Shown: positions 45,717-54,582 of the stretch, in pieces
Layout: each line of letters opens with the position of its first letter
How positions within the stretch are numbered: the stretch's first letter is position 1
Assembly (NCBI GenBank): GCA_043764095.1
Contig: JAYUKX010000141.1
Span: forward strand, 1-64,000
DNA length: 64,000 nt
Direction of reading: 5' to 3'
DNA from: M3007 sp043764095
GTDB lineage: Bacteria; Bacteroidota; Bacteroidia; Chitinophagales; Saprospiraceae
Notes under the pieces: generated by a model
The model's input: the letters and a program-made list of their open reading frames with translations, nothing else
What the model was told of the DNA's origin: nothing
The model's database searches: none
Position numbers and translations under genes: made by a program

Positions 45717-46877
45717 TTAGGTCATCTCTTTTTGATGCTTTGGTCGCCATACGCCTTTTATTACAATCAAAACCATAATTGGTATTGCTGCGATGGGCAA
45801 CTCCTGTGGCAACCATTTCATACCAATCAATAACCCTGCGGCGATAATAGCCGTAATAAGAAAATAGCTCTCCCAAAGTCCTTCTTTTCTAGTACGCCAA
45901 AACACCAATAAATGCGTTGGCAATAACCAAAAAAGGTTTAAGTTGTTCTTGGTGGCTTGGTGATCTGTCAAAAACCACAAGAAAAAAATGATAACTCCAC
46001 CAATGCCCAATACCAACCAAAAAATAAAATCAAAAATACGATTGCTCTTCGCATTAAACATACACAATATACCCAAAACCGCTACCAAGCACATCGAGAT
46101 AAACGGAGTAATTGGACTTTGTTCTGTTGCTTTTCCCGCAATATAGACCTTTGGAATATTGAATTCTTGCCCAACCAAATTAACGCCCTCTGAAAGCGTT
46201 GCGGAACCAAATGCATCGTGAAGATGATCCGGTAAGAACATATAATTTTCGGCACCAGATACTCGATCCGTTGGCATGCCAAGCACTAAGTCGATCCCAA
46301 AATCAGTCCAAGGATGATTGACCAAATACGGTCTTAACAACTGTCGCATGGTCAATTTAGATGCAACTGTTGTACTATCGAACTGAACCTGACCATACAA
46401 CGCATTGCGCACAATATCGCGAATACGAGTTGCGCAGTTATCGTAAAAAAAATCATATTTATAACTTCTATTTGCGGCTAGGGCATTTTCTTCTAACAGA
46501 TTGAACAAGCGCTCTTTTTGTAATGGCGTGAGTTCCAGCACTTGCTCCTTCATACTTCGGTCGTCGATTGCGTTACCGCGTTCAAAACCCTTATACCTTT
46601 CAACATCAAGAACATATAATAATTTTCCCCTGCAAAAATTTAGGTAAAAATTAGGCTGATCAAAATCAAAAGTACCGTAATTATAAATACGATCTACATT
46701 TTGAGAGGGATCAAATATACGTATAGCACTGTGTCCAAATGTACTGTACAGTTCGGCTCCGGGCGATACTGTCATCAAACTTACAATAGCATTGGGAGAT
46801 AGTATTCGGGTGTTTTGACCAAAACTGACGATCTTTGCCGATAATAGGATAAAAAGTATAAATAGTATATTGCGCAT
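45717..46877 (-). CDS. DUF4105 membrane protein, Lnb-like (possible lipoprotein N-acyltransferase family)
   Basis: 386 residues. Signal peptide or first helix (MRNILFILFILLSAKIVSFG), then a periplasmic domain (about 25-270) with the family motifs LMTVSPGAELYSTFGHSAIRI (His49), YNYGTFDFDQPNFYLNFCRGKLLY and FFYDNCATRIRD (Cys147). The His and Cys pair recalls a thiol-enzyme site. Four or five transmembrane helices follow (from ITPFISMCLVAVLGILCMF to the basic C-terminus). This architecture matches the family in which the Bacteroides lipoprotein N-acyltransferase Lnb was described; paralogues exist, so the activity here is inferred. It lies 25 bases after rimM on the same strand. Confidence 0.8.
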   Translation of the reverse strand: MRNILFILFILLSAKIVSFGQNTRILSPNAIVSLMTVSPGAELYSTFGHSAIRIFDPSQNVDRIYNYGTFDFDQPNFYLNFCRGKLLYVLDVERYKGFERGNAIDDRSMKEQVLELTPLQKERLFNLLEENALAANRSYKYDFFYDNCATRIRDIVRNALYGQVQFDSTTVASKLTMRQLLRPYLVNHPWTDFGIDLVLGMPTDRVSGAENYMFLPDHLHDAFGSATLSEGVNLVGQEFNIPKVYIAGKATEQSPITPFISMCLVAVLGILCMFNAKSNRIFDFIFWLVLGIGGVIIFFLWFLTDHQATKNNLNLFWLLPTHLLVFWRTRKEGLWESYFLITAIIAAGLLIGMKWLPQELPIAAIPIMVLIVIKGVWRPKHQKEMT

Positions 46878-46902
46878 AGTAAAATATTGTCTTAAGGCTG
46901 CC

Positions 46903-47415
46903 TTATAAATCTAAAAGCCCATCAGGTAATTCTACGTGAACTGTTTTTTGTTTTTTATCTATTTTAAGGATTAAAGCATCGTTTAAAGGAATCAAAATTT
47001 CGCGATTCTTAAACACAATTAATGCCATTTCTTGTTGAGGCATATCCAATACCTCTTCAATAGTGCCAACAATTCCGGCATCTTTGTCTATCATCGAGAA
47101 ACCTTCAAGATGGCTATATTCAAGGCTATCATCTGCTATTTCTAAAGAAGCGGGCACCTCTGAGGATGGAAGAAATACGCCCTTAGACTGTATTAAAAGT
47201 GCTTGGTCTTTATTGGTAATATCCTCGAAATGAACAATTAACTCGCCACCACCACGTATGTTTTCTATGAAAAATGGCATCTTATTGCCTTTTACTTCAA
47301 TGAATACGCGTTCAGCCGATAAAAACAAATCCTCGAACACTTCATCAATGGCAATTTTTAATTCGCCCGATACGCCATGCGTCTTTTTGGTAAAACCAAT
47401 TTGAATATATTCCAT
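46903..47415 (-). CDS. rimM: Ribosome maturation factor RimM
   Basis: 170 residues from ATG 47415 (MEYIQIGFTKKTHGVSGELKIAI). The N-terminal RimM domain has GFTKKTHGVSGELK and FIENIRGGGELIVHFEDI; the C-terminal PRC-barrel shows LEGFSMIDKDAGIVGTIEEVLDMPQQEMALIVF, REILIPLNDALILKID and VELPDGLLDL. It helps assemble the 30S head. The usual neighbour rpsP is not in view: the upstream spacer faces a divergent gene, so rimM is separated from rpsP in this genome or rpsP lies elsewhere. Confidence 0.95.
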   Translation of the reverse strand: MEYIQIGFTKKTHGVSGELKIAIDEVFEDLFLSAERVFIEVKGNKMPFFIENIRGGGELIVHFEDITNKDQALLIQSKGVFLPSSEVPASLEIADDSLEYSHLEGFSMIDKDAGIVGTIEEVLDMPQQEMALIVFKNREILIPLNDALILKIDKKQKTVHVELPDGLLDL

Positions 47416-47638
47416 AATTAAGGGCGAAAATACGATAAACAACAAAATAATGACTTAATAAATCAAAATTTTCAAAATTTATCCGACTTTTGCCCACCAA
47501 AACTTCAAATTCTTCGTTCTCTTGGTCGAAGGATTGATTTATTTATTTCAATACCTTCGATTAGCAACAACGAACTTAATTATCAGTTTAATAAAATCTA
47601 AATAAGTTCTATCAAAATTGACCAATAGTCACTCTTTT

Positions 47639-49294
47639 ATGAAACGGATTATTTTAACCATCCCCATTATTTGTATTTCTGCCATGCTTATGGCGCAGAC
47701 ACCTCAAAGTCCGCAAACACCTACGAATAAACCAACGGCTATGCCACCAGTACCAACTACTTACGGCACCGAAAAAAATACCACTGTGCAAGGCGCATCG
47801 GCAGTAAAAGAAGAAGTAGGAACGGGTAGTGCCGGCCCAGAAAAAAGTGAATATGCTGAAAAGTATAAAGGAATCGCTATTGCAGAGATGCAAAGGGTCG
47901 GAATTCCTGCGAGCATCAAATTGGCACAAGGTATCGTGGAAAGTAGTTCCGGCCAAAGCCCATTAGCACAAGGCGCAAGTAACCATTTTGGTATCAAATG
48001 CGGCAGTAATTGGACTGGAAAAACCTATAAGAAAAAAGACGATGAAAAGGACGAAAAAGGAAATATCATCGAATCTTGCTTTCGCAAATATGCCGAACCT
48101 GAGGAGTCATTTTACGACCATTCTGAGTTTTTGCGCGACCCACGCAAATACTACCGTTATGGCTTCCTTTTTGGCCTTGATAAACGCGATTATCGTGGCT
48201 GGGCAAAGGGACTAGAGTCTTCCGGATACGCTACTGAAAAAGGTTATGGCGATAAATTGATAAACATCATTGAAAGATACAAACTCTACCAATACGACGA
48301 CCCCGAAATTCAGGCCATGAACAGCGGTAGCATGGACGACAGCAAAGCAACTAAGAAAAAATGGGACTGGCGTAAGGGAAAAAAAGAAGATGATGACGCT
48401 ACCAGTGAAAATAGAACACCTGGAAAACCTGGCGCAATTCCTCCTCGTGTTGGACGCATCAACGATGTGAAGGTCGTTTTATCCAATCAAGGAGAAACAA
48501 TTGACGAAATTGCAAATGTTTTTCGCTTAAGCCCTCAAAAAGTAGCAGATTATAACGAACGGCACTACACGCCAGGTAAACCTTTGGAAGTAGGAACCAA
48601 GGTCTTTATCTCCGAAAAACATTCCAAATGGCGTGGCCGTGCCAAACACCATTTTGTAAGAGACAACCAAACTATGTTCGATATTTCTCAGCAGTATGGC
48701 GTCAAACTCAAAGAATTGTTGAAACGTAATGGCATGGTCTATGGGCAAGAGCCAGAAACTGGCGAACGCGTACGTGTGCGTGGCCGCCGCAAATCGGATG
48801 AATTGGTGCGCTTACGCGATGTATCAGCTACCGCGGATATCAAAAACAATAAACCTGGCAAAAACAATAATAATAGGCCAAGTACAACAGTAGGAGAGGA
48901 GCTGTTCGAAATTGGTGGTGACCAACCCGCCAACAATGGTTCGAGTAAACCTTCAACCAAGCCTTCTAGTGGTGGTACTGATCCTGCCACACCAACATCA
49001 ACTAAGCCAACCGTACCGAGTACCAAACCAAGTACATCGCCCGGCAGCGGTAGTTTTCCAAGTGACCCAACACCCCAAAGTGGAAACCCGCAAACAACAC
49101 CTGGCACAACGCCTGTTGTTACCCCGCCGCCTCCGCCGCCTGTTGTAGCGCAGCCTGGATACCATGTTGTGACAAAAGGAGATACACTATTTAGCCTTTC
49201 GAGGAAATATAATATTACGGTTGCTAAACTAAAAGCATTGAATGGTATGACATCCGATGCTATTCAAATTGGTCAACAGATTCGTGTACAATAA
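47639..49294 (+). CDS. LysM-containing N-acetylglucosaminidase (GH73-like), secreted
   Basis: 551 residues from ATG 47639 (MKRIILTIPIICISAMLMAQ signal). After a Pro/Thr-rich spacer, a glucosaminidase domain (about 75-220) has YKGIAIAEMQRVGIPASIKLAQGIVESSSGQSPLA, NHFGIKC and FRKYAEPEESFYDHSEFL, the GH73 pattern with the catalytic Glu in VESSSG. Three LysM-like domains follow: near 280-325, near 335-370, and the clear C-terminal HVVTKGDTLFSLSRKYNI...QIGQQIRVQ. A Pro/Ser/Thr/Gly linker separates the last two. It hydrolyses peptidoglycan, probably in remodelling. The TAATG stop-start overlap couples it to the next gene. Confidence 0.9.
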   Translation: MKRIILTIPIICISAMLMAQTPQSPQTPTNKPTAMPPVPTTYGTEKNTTVQGASAVKEEVGTGSAGPEKSEYAEKYKGIAIAEMQRVGIPASIKLAQGIVESSSGQSPLAQGASNHFGIKCGSNWTGKTYKKKDDEKDEKGNIIESCFRKYAEPEESFYDHSEFLRDPRKYYRYGFLFGLDKRDYRGWAKGLESSGYATEKGYGDKLINIIERYKLYQYDDPEIQAMNSGSMDDSKATKKKWDWRKGKKEDDDATSENRTPGKPGAIPPRVGRINDVKVVLSNQGETIDEIANVFRLSPQKVADYNERHYTPGKPLEVGTKVFISEKHSKWRGRAKHHFVRDNQTMFDISQQYGVKLKELLKRNGMVYGQEPETGERVRVRGRRKSDELVRLRDVSATADIKNNKPGKNNNNRPSTTVGEELFEIGGDQPANNGSSKPSTKPSSGGTDPATPTSTKPTVPSTKPSTSPGSGSFPSDPTPQSGNPQTTPGTTPVVTPPPPPPVVAQPGYHVVTKGDTLFSLSRKYNITVAKLKALNGMTSDAIQIGQQIRVQ

Positions 49295-49761
49295 TGGAAA
49301 CTAAACAGCAAAGTACACCTGCCGAACTTCGATGGTTAGAAAGTATTGCCACCTTGATGGACAGTCAATTTAGGGTACCTTTTACTAATTACAGGTTTGG
49401 TTTAGATGCCCTAATCGGTATTATTCCTGGCTTGGGCGATATCGTAGGGTTGGTCATCTCCCTCGTCCTTTTTGGCATTATGTTAAAGAAAGGCGCAGGG
49501 CCTATCATTATTTTACAAATGCTTGGAAATATTATCCTGGATGCTTTAGTCGGGGCCGTTCCTGTTTTTGGTGATATTTTTGATTTTGGGTTCAAAGCCA
49601 ATCGTCGTAATGTTAATTTACTCAAAAAATATTATCAAGAGGACAAAAAACGAATGAAAACCACTTGGTCGTTAGCAATTATTTTTTTACTTATTGTTGC
49701 TATTTTTGCAGGCGTATTTTTGGCAATTTGGCGCATTATTATCTATTTTTGGCATTTATGA
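49294..49761 (+). CDS. DUF4112 membrane protein
   Basis: 155 residues. Family landmarks are the N-terminal LRWLESIATLMDSQFRVPFTNYRFGLDALIGIIPGLGD, then IVGLVISLVLFGIMLKKG, NIILDALVGAVPVFGDIFDFGFKANRRN, and a C-terminal helix (WSLAIIFLLIVAIFAGVFLAIW). About three membrane segments. Function is unknown. Its ATG overlaps the glucosaminidase stop by one base, so translation is coupled; a link to cell-wall turnover is only suggested by this. Confidence 0.88.
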   Translation: METKQQSTPAELRWLESIATLMDSQFRVPFTNYRFGLDALIGIIPGLGDIVGLVISLVLFGIMLKKGAGPIIILQMLGNIILDALVGAVPVFGDIFDFGFKANRRNVNLLKKYYQEDKKRMKTTWSLAIIFLLIVAIFAGVFLAIWRIIIYFWHL

Positions 49762-49803
49762 TTCAATTGTTTATCGATAAGTTTACTTTTATACTGTAAC
49801 GCT

Positions 49804-50940
49804 ATGTCGCCTGATATTGTTTTTATTACACGACACTATCCACCTAACTCTAATATCAATGGGGAGTCGGTATGCGATATGGTAGAATATTTATCCAGCA
49901 CGTCAGATATTAAATCTCATGTTATTTGTATTGATCGACAAGCCGATGGTGTTGGGAATGGTCGGAAGCCTGCGGGTGATGTGGTTAGGTTAAAAACCCT
50001 ATATCAAGGGGATAATCCGTTGCTGCGTTTCGTTACATTTCTTTACGATGGTTGGCGACTGATATTGGAAGCGCGTAAATATAAAAATAGTTTGGTCGTT
50101 GTGACAACCAGTCCGCCGTTGCTCCCTATGTGGGCTACTTTGTTATTGCAAAAAAAAACAAGATGGGCGATGTGGTCATTCGACCTTTTCCCAGAAGGTT
50201 TTCAGGTAACCAATTTTATCAGCAAAAGTAATCCTTTGTATCGTTTTGCTCGAAAAATGACCTATACTGGCAGGCCTGAGTTTTTGATTGCGTTGGGCGA
50301 TCAGCAAGCGATCTATTTGCAAAAAGCATATCAGCAAGCGATTCCTGCCCAGATTTTGCCATGTGGTGTTTTTGTACACCAGGAAGCGGAAACAGGCGCT
50401 CCGGATTGGTGGATACCTAATTTTATTTATTTGGGATATTGCGGCAACATCGGAGATCCTCATAACCCGGAATTTATCAAGGCTGCTATTGACCATATAA
50501 ACCCTGATACACAGCGTTTGGTTTTGGCCCTGTATGGCAAAAAAGCCGATGCTGTTAAAACTTATGCAATTGGTAAGCCCGGGGTTGTATTAGTTGATAG
50601 AGTGCCAAGAAATCAATTGCATTTTATTGACATCCATTTAGTTTCGCTTACCACTGCATGGACGCATATTGCAGTACCCTCCAAAGCCATCAGTGCAGTA
50701 TGCATGGGGGCTTCTATCCTTTTTTGCGGGGATAAAGAAAGTGATAATTGGTATATGTTGCAAAAGGCAGGCTGGTTTATTGCTGAAAATGATACAATGT
50801 CAGATCAAGTTAAATCCTTTTTATCGGTGTTGAAAACTTCGGATATTAAGGAGAAAAAAGCAGCCGCACAGCAAATTAGCCAGCAATTACACGAAAATGT
50901 ACGTAAAACCTATGCGTTTATTCGAGCAAAAATAAAATAA
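49804..50940 (+). CDS. Glycosyltransferase, GT-B fold (family 4-like)
   Basis: 378 residues without signal peptide. The N-terminus VFITRHYPPNSNINGESVCDMVEYLSS is the N-terminal Rossmann half of a GT4-like enzyme (WcaI-type opening); VVTTSPPLLPMWATLLLQKKTRWAMWSFDLFPEGF is typical. The C-terminal half has LGYCGNIGDPHNPEFI and VPSKAISAVCMGASILFCGDKESDNWYMLQ, where the nucleotide-sugar site is expected. The donor and acceptor are unknown. It lies 42 bases after the DUF4112 gene and converges with another glycosyltransferase. Confidence 0.8.
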   Translation: MSPDIVFITRHYPPNSNINGESVCDMVEYLSSTSDIKSHVICIDRQADGVGNGRKPAGDVVRLKTLYQGDNPLLRFVTFLYDGWRLILEARKYKNSLVVVTTSPPLLPMWATLLLQKKTRWAMWSFDLFPEGFQVTNFISKSNPLYRFARKMTYTGRPEFLIALGDQQAIYLQKAYQQAIPAQILPCGVFVHQEAETGAPDWWIPNFIYLGYCGNIGDPHNPEFIKAAIDHINPDTQRLVLALYGKKADAVKTYAIGKPGVVLVDRVPRNQLHFIDIHLVSLTTAWTHIAVPSKAISAVCMGASILFCGDKESDNWYMLQKAGWFIAENDTMSDQVKSFLSVLKTSDIKEKKAAAQQISQQLHENVRKTYAFIRAKIK

Positions 50941-50968
50941 AACGAGAATGACCTTTTTTATATTGGCA

Positions 50969-51865
50969 TCAACGCACCACCCGATAATTTTTATAAGCAA
51001 AGGGGCGAATGCCCGTTTTACGCTCGAAGGCATTCAAAAAGCGGTCTTTTAGTCTCATATTGGAGCGCGATGGGTCATAATTGAACGTCCAATTTTGTTG
51101 CTCAATTATATCGTGCATCAGGGCAGGGTGTTGCCCTTCGTAACGTTGAAGAAGATCTACTTCATTAAAATCAAAATCGGAGGGACTTGAATGCGTTGCA
51201 ATCCACTCATCATTGTGCCAAAATCGGTTGAAAAAGTTGTCCTTTTTCTTCATCAAACTGGGGTGACGGGAATATGAATAATGAAAAATGGGTACATCTG
51301 TTTGAAGTACGCGCAGTTTATGACCTATTGCCCCCGATACGTAATCTGCTTCTGAATTATACCGCCGAAAGCCTTGCGAGTCTTTATAGGAACGCACCAA
51401 ACCATTATTTTTAAAGGCCCGAATCTCAAACGCATGGGTGCGCCGTGTGTGTCGAATATGTTTAAAATCGCCCCAAAAGTGCAAAAAAGGAAGGATCAGC
51501 CCCTCTACATCATCGCGCTTGTCGGCCTGTTCCATGTATGCGCGCAACCGATCAGGAGCGGATTCGTCCAGCACCTCGTCCACTTGTAGATGAATGCCCC
51601 ATTTGCCCCGAATCCGACGGAGGCCGATGTTCGATTGTTCCGCAAAAATCTTTCCGTTTTGACGCATTTCGAGGTTCCAAACGCTGTCCACTATCTCGAT
51701 CCGAGCATCACCGATCTGTTCGATGGCTTCGCGAGTACCGTCATTGGAGTCTCCTACCACCACGATGAGTTCATCCACCAAAGGGAGCAAGGAGCGAATC
51801 GACGCTACGAACGGATAGCCATAAGTAAAACCATTGCGGACGTAAGTAAAACCACTAATATTCAT
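50969..51865 (-). CDS. Glycosyltransferase, GT-A fold (family 2-like)
   Basis: 298 residues from ATG 51865 (MNISGFTYVRNGFTYGYPFVASIRS); the frame extends to a TTG at 51883. Family 2 features are LPLVDELIVVVGDSNDGTREAI, a nucleotide-binding region, and the DxD-like LQVDEVLDESAP near 100. Later segments (FWGDFKHIRHTRRTHAFEIRAFKNN, PIFHYSYSRHPSLMKKKDNFFNRFWH) are typical of polysaccharide GT2 enzymes. The gene is visibly richer in G and C than its neighbours, particularly at 51550-51800, hinting at a different history. It converges with the GT4-like gene over 28 bases. Confidence 0.82.
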   Translation of the reverse strand: MNISGFTYVRNGFTYGYPFVASIRSLLPLVDELIVVVGDSNDGTREAIEQIGDARIEIVDSVWNLEMRQNGKIFAEQSNIGLRRIRGKWGIHLQVDEVLDESAPDRLRAYMEQADKRDDVEGLILPFLHFWGDFKHIRHTRRTHAFEIRAFKNNGLVRSYKDSQGFRRYNSEADYVSGAIGHKLRVLQTDVPIFHYSYSRHPSLMKKKDNFFNRFWHNDEWIATHSSPSDFDFNEVDLLQRYEGQHPALMHDIIEQQNWTFNYDPSRSNMRLKDRFLNAFERKTGIRPFAYKNYRVVR

Positions 51866-51932
51866 AGCCACAAAAGTACTCAAAGAATAGGTTGTACCTG
51901 CGTTGTCAAAGTATCTTTTTCGTTAAACAGAC

Positions 51933-52850
51933 CTAATTTTCAAATCCCTTAGGTTTCTTCACCGTAAAGACCCTAGAAACGTTAAAGCCAAATCGGATAC
52001 CACTCATCAGTTTTCCACTGTCGTTTTTCCAAAACCAAGGCTCCGGGGCTTCTGTAATAAAACCTTTATAGGTCATATCATTGGCGTTGGTAAAATGCAA
52101 CTGGAACACGTGGCCACCAGTCTCTATATCAAAACCAATAGAAAGGCTTTGATGAAAATCGGTAGAAACCACCTGATTGGGGAGAACATAGTAGTATTCG
52201 GCATTGATCGCCATACGTTTTGTGAGTTTTATACGACCGGCAACGCCCATACTAAAGACATCATTTTTATCGCTCGTGGTGGGCACAATATTGCGGTGCA
52301 GTAAGGTTGGCATCAACTGAAGGGACAGGTTATCACTGAATTTCCTACCTAATAACAACTGATGGGTATAGTACATACGAGAGGCGAAATAATTATTCCT
52401 GTCTTCATTGCTAAAAGACTCCGTAACTAATTGTATGTCAGAAAGATAGCACAATGTAATTGGCATTTTCTTTTTTCCCGAACTTTGGCGAAGGAGTTTG
52501 TATTTCACAAATCCATCAAGAATTTTTTGGCGACTATTTCGGCCAAAACCCACCATTAAGCGATTGGTAATACCATAATCGGCACCAATTCGGATCGTAG
52601 CATTATCTAGTCCAAATACATCATAAATGCCCCTTCGGATTGGCGCAAACCTATGGGATATTTTAACATCCATCACACCAGCTGGTGTATTTTCAATGGA
52701 GTGTCCGTTAATAACGCGATTAGCCTTGAAAGATGCCGTAGCATAATCGGTTGTTGGCCCTGATTCCAACATATCAAGTAGATCATCTCCTTGTGCATTA
52801 ATGCTTCCAATAATGCACCAAAGGCATATAGTTAGTAGTGTTTTTTTCAT
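51933..52850 (-). CDS. DUF5777 family outer-membrane beta-barrel protein
   Basis: 305 residues from ATG 52850 (MKKTLLTICLWCIIGSINAQ signal); the ATG at 52880 would spoil the signal peptide. The mature start DDLLDMLESGPTTDYATASFKANRVINGHSIENTPAGVMDVKISHRFAPI is the DUF5777 signature. The rest is alternating strands (RIGADYGITNRLMVGFGRNS, QLLLGRKFSDNLSLQLMPTLLHR, GIRFGFNVSRVFTVKKP). Function is unknown. It is the last gene of the cytochrome c - OB-fold - YceI operon, 84 bases after the YceI stop. Confidence 0.85.
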   Translation of the reverse strand: MKKTLLTICLWCIIGSINAQGDDLLDMLESGPTTDYATASFKANRVINGHSIENTPAGVMDVKISHRFAPIRRGIYDVFGLDNATIRIGADYGITNRLMVGFGRNSRQKILDGFVKYKLLRQSSGKKKMPITLCYLSDIQLVTESFSNEDRNNYFASRMYYTHQLLLGRKFSDNLSLQLMPTLLHRNIVPTTSDKNDVFSMGVAGRIKLTKRMAINAEYYYVLPNQVVSTDFHQSLSIGFDIETGGHVFQLHFTNANDMTYKGFITEAPEPWFWKNDSGKLMSGIRFGFNVSRVFTVKKPKGFEN

Positions 52851-52934
52851 AATTTGACAAAAAAATAGGGGCATGAGCATTGGATCGTTAATACCATATA
52901 ATGCCTATGCCCCCAAAGATAATGATTTAAATAT

Positions 52935-53483
52935 TTAGTTTGCTTTCAGCGCGCCTTCAATAGTGATTTTTACGTCTTTTGCAATTTTATCTGCTACAAC
53001 AGAAGGAATCGCAATTTTATAATCAGCACAAGCAATCTTTAGATCGGATTTGAAACTGGTAACACCATCTTTAACGGTAATTACTGCTGGCACTTCTACA
53101 TCTTTAGTTACGCCGTGCATTTCTAATGTTCCTTTAATTTTGGCATTATATGTACCATCTGTGTCAAATTTAACGTCACTTAGGTTCGTAATCTTCCCTT
53201 TTAGGGTTGAATTAGGAAACTTCGTTGATTCGAGATAATTCTCATTAAAATGTTCCTGCATCGTAGATTGCTTAAAAATAAAATTTTTGATCAATACGCG
53301 TGCTGCAACATCGCCGGTAGCGGTATTGAGTGCTACTGTGCCGGAATTATTGGTGGCCTTGATGGGCTCTAATGGAGAACTCGCATCAAACTGTACTTTT
53401 GCATCTTTTGTACCGATTTTTTGAGCATCTATTTGTAAACTGAATGCAAGAAGTGCCATGGCGGCAAAAAATAACTTTTTCAT
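52935..53483 (-). CDS. YceI family periplasmic protein
   Basis: 182 residues with signal peptide (MKKLFFAAMALLAFSLQIDAQ). The lipocalin-like YceI barrel shows VQFDASSPLEPIKATNNSGTVALNTATGDVAARVLIKNFIF, MQEHFNENYLESTKFPNSTLKGKI and LEMHGVTKDVEVPAVITV. Members bind long isoprenoid chains such as polyprenols or quinones in the periplasm. Here it lies between an OB-fold protein and a DUF5777 barrel, with a cytochrome c at the head of the operon, which fits a lipid or quinone role, as inference. Confidence 0.93.
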   Translation of the reverse strand: MKKLFFAAMALLAFSLQIDAQKIGTKDAKVQFDASSPLEPIKATNNSGTVALNTATGDVAARVLIKNFIFKQSTMQEHFNENYLESTKFPNSTLKGKITNLSDVKFDTDGTYNAKIKGTLEMHGVTKDVEVPAVITVKDGVTSFKSDLKIACADYKIAIPSVVADKIAKDVKITIEGALKAN

Positions 53484-53547
53484 AATTTTTGTATTTTTTA
53501 ATTAAGGTAATAGTTTAATTTAATATAAATATGGGAATATTTCCCCA

Positions 53548-53964
53548 TTATTTTTCTTCAGCGCAATGCGATAGCATAACAGTGCCATCAAGATCTGCAC
53601 CAGCGCATTCGCCTTTTATTTTGATGGTCTCGCCAGTATTGAATTGAGTCCTTGGATGTACCGTATTATTATCCAATTCGCAGTTGATAACAGCATCATC
53701 AGCACCTGCTTCAAGGGTCACCTTTGCTACCCCTTCTACCATGCGCGATTCTTTCACTTTACCACTAATAATAATGATTTTACCGACGTATTGAGCATTC
53801 GCAGCCGTTTCGTCTTTTTGAAAAGACGCATAAAGTTGCTCAGAAGAAATGCCCATATCTGATTTTCGGGTAGCCATGCTTTCAGGTGCTTTGTTCCACA
53901 TGTAGTAGCCATAACCTCCACCGATTCCTGCTAGTGCTAATAATACTAAAAGTACTTTTTTCAT
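53548..53964 (-). CDS. OB-fold (tRNA_anti-like) envelope protein
   Basis: 138 residues with an N-terminal membrane segment (VLLVLLALAGIGGGYGYYMW, about 4-23), either uncleaved anchor or signal. The rest is a tRNA_anti-like OB-fold: SEQLYASFQKDETAANAQYVGKIIIISGKVKE, then VKVTLEAG-type strands and GETIKIKGECAGADLDGTVMLSHCAEE. Despite the family name, an extracytoplasmic OB-fold is unlikely to bind tRNA. Two cysteines near the C-terminus and one in INCELD may matter. It lies 13 bases after the cytochrome gene and 64 before YceI. Confidence 0.82.
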   Translation of the reverse strand: MKKVLLVLLALAGIGGGYGYYMWNKAPESMATRKSDMGISSEQLYASFQKDETAANAQYVGKIIIISGKVKESRMVEGVAKVTLEAGADDAVINCELDNNTVHPRTQFNTGETIKIKGECAGADLDGTVMLSHCAEEK

Positions 53965-53977
53965 AATTTATAGTTGA

Positions 53978-54355
53978 TTAATTGTTTGGAGCACCGGCTT
54001 CCACCCATGCTTTAATAATGTTTCGATTACAGTCATCCATTAATTGTGCTGGCGGCATTGGGCTGGAAACATCATTGGTGCGCCCTATCAATCCACCACC
54101 AGTAGCATACGTTTTTAATAGGTTGTAATTATCAAATTGCGCATTGGAGATGCTAAAATTACCTGTATCGTGACAGCCGTAACAATTATTTTCTAAAATT
54201 GGTACAATATCATTAGCATAACTAACAGCAGTTGTATCACATGTGGTTGTGCCGTAGAGTTCTTGTTCATTGTCGTAATAACAAGAAGGAACGGATAAAG
54301 AAATGATGGTTGCTAAGATGGCGAAAAAGGATACTTTTTTGAGCATTATATTCAT
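53978..54355 (-). CDS. Small cytochrome c lipoprotein
   Basis: 125 residues from ATG 54355 (ATG 54346 also possible). The signal ends SVPSC (Cys25), so it is lipid-anchored. One c-type haem motif, CYGCH (58-62), follows SYANDIVPILENNCYGCHD, the arrangement seen in cytochrome c domains of planctomycete and Bacteroidota lipoproteins; a methionine in SPMPP is a likely axial ligand. The end is NIIKAWVEAGAPNN. It heads the four-gene operon and could pass electrons to or from a partner there. A minus-strand TAACTTTG at 54514-54521 resembles a -7 element, 158 bases upstream. Confidence 0.9.
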   Translation of the reverse strand: MNIMLKKVSFFAILATIISLSVPSCYYDNEQELYGTTTCDTTAVSYANDIVPILENNCYGCHDTGNFSISNAQFDNYNLLKTYATGGGLIGRTNDVSSPMPPAQLMDDCNRNIIKAWVEAGAPNN

Positions 54356-54582
54356 TGCAGATGTTAGACGTTTCAAACGAGCATTCGTCAATACTTATGT
54401 GTTAGAAACGTAGTTTTTATGATAATATTAATTTGGGTCTAGTGTTTTATTATTCAATAGTTCAACTTTTGGGAAATATTCGTGTTAAGTAGCAAACCAA
54501 ATTAAATTCGTCGCAAAGTTAATGGTTTATGAAGCCATTCCTTCATTTTATACTGCTGAAACGGTAAAAATTTAAACTGAAC

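Noticed and set aside
45636..45833. 65-codon plus-strand frame between hpf and the DUF4105 gene
   Set aside because: It overlaps the end of the DUF4105 gene antisense and has no signal, domain or promoter.
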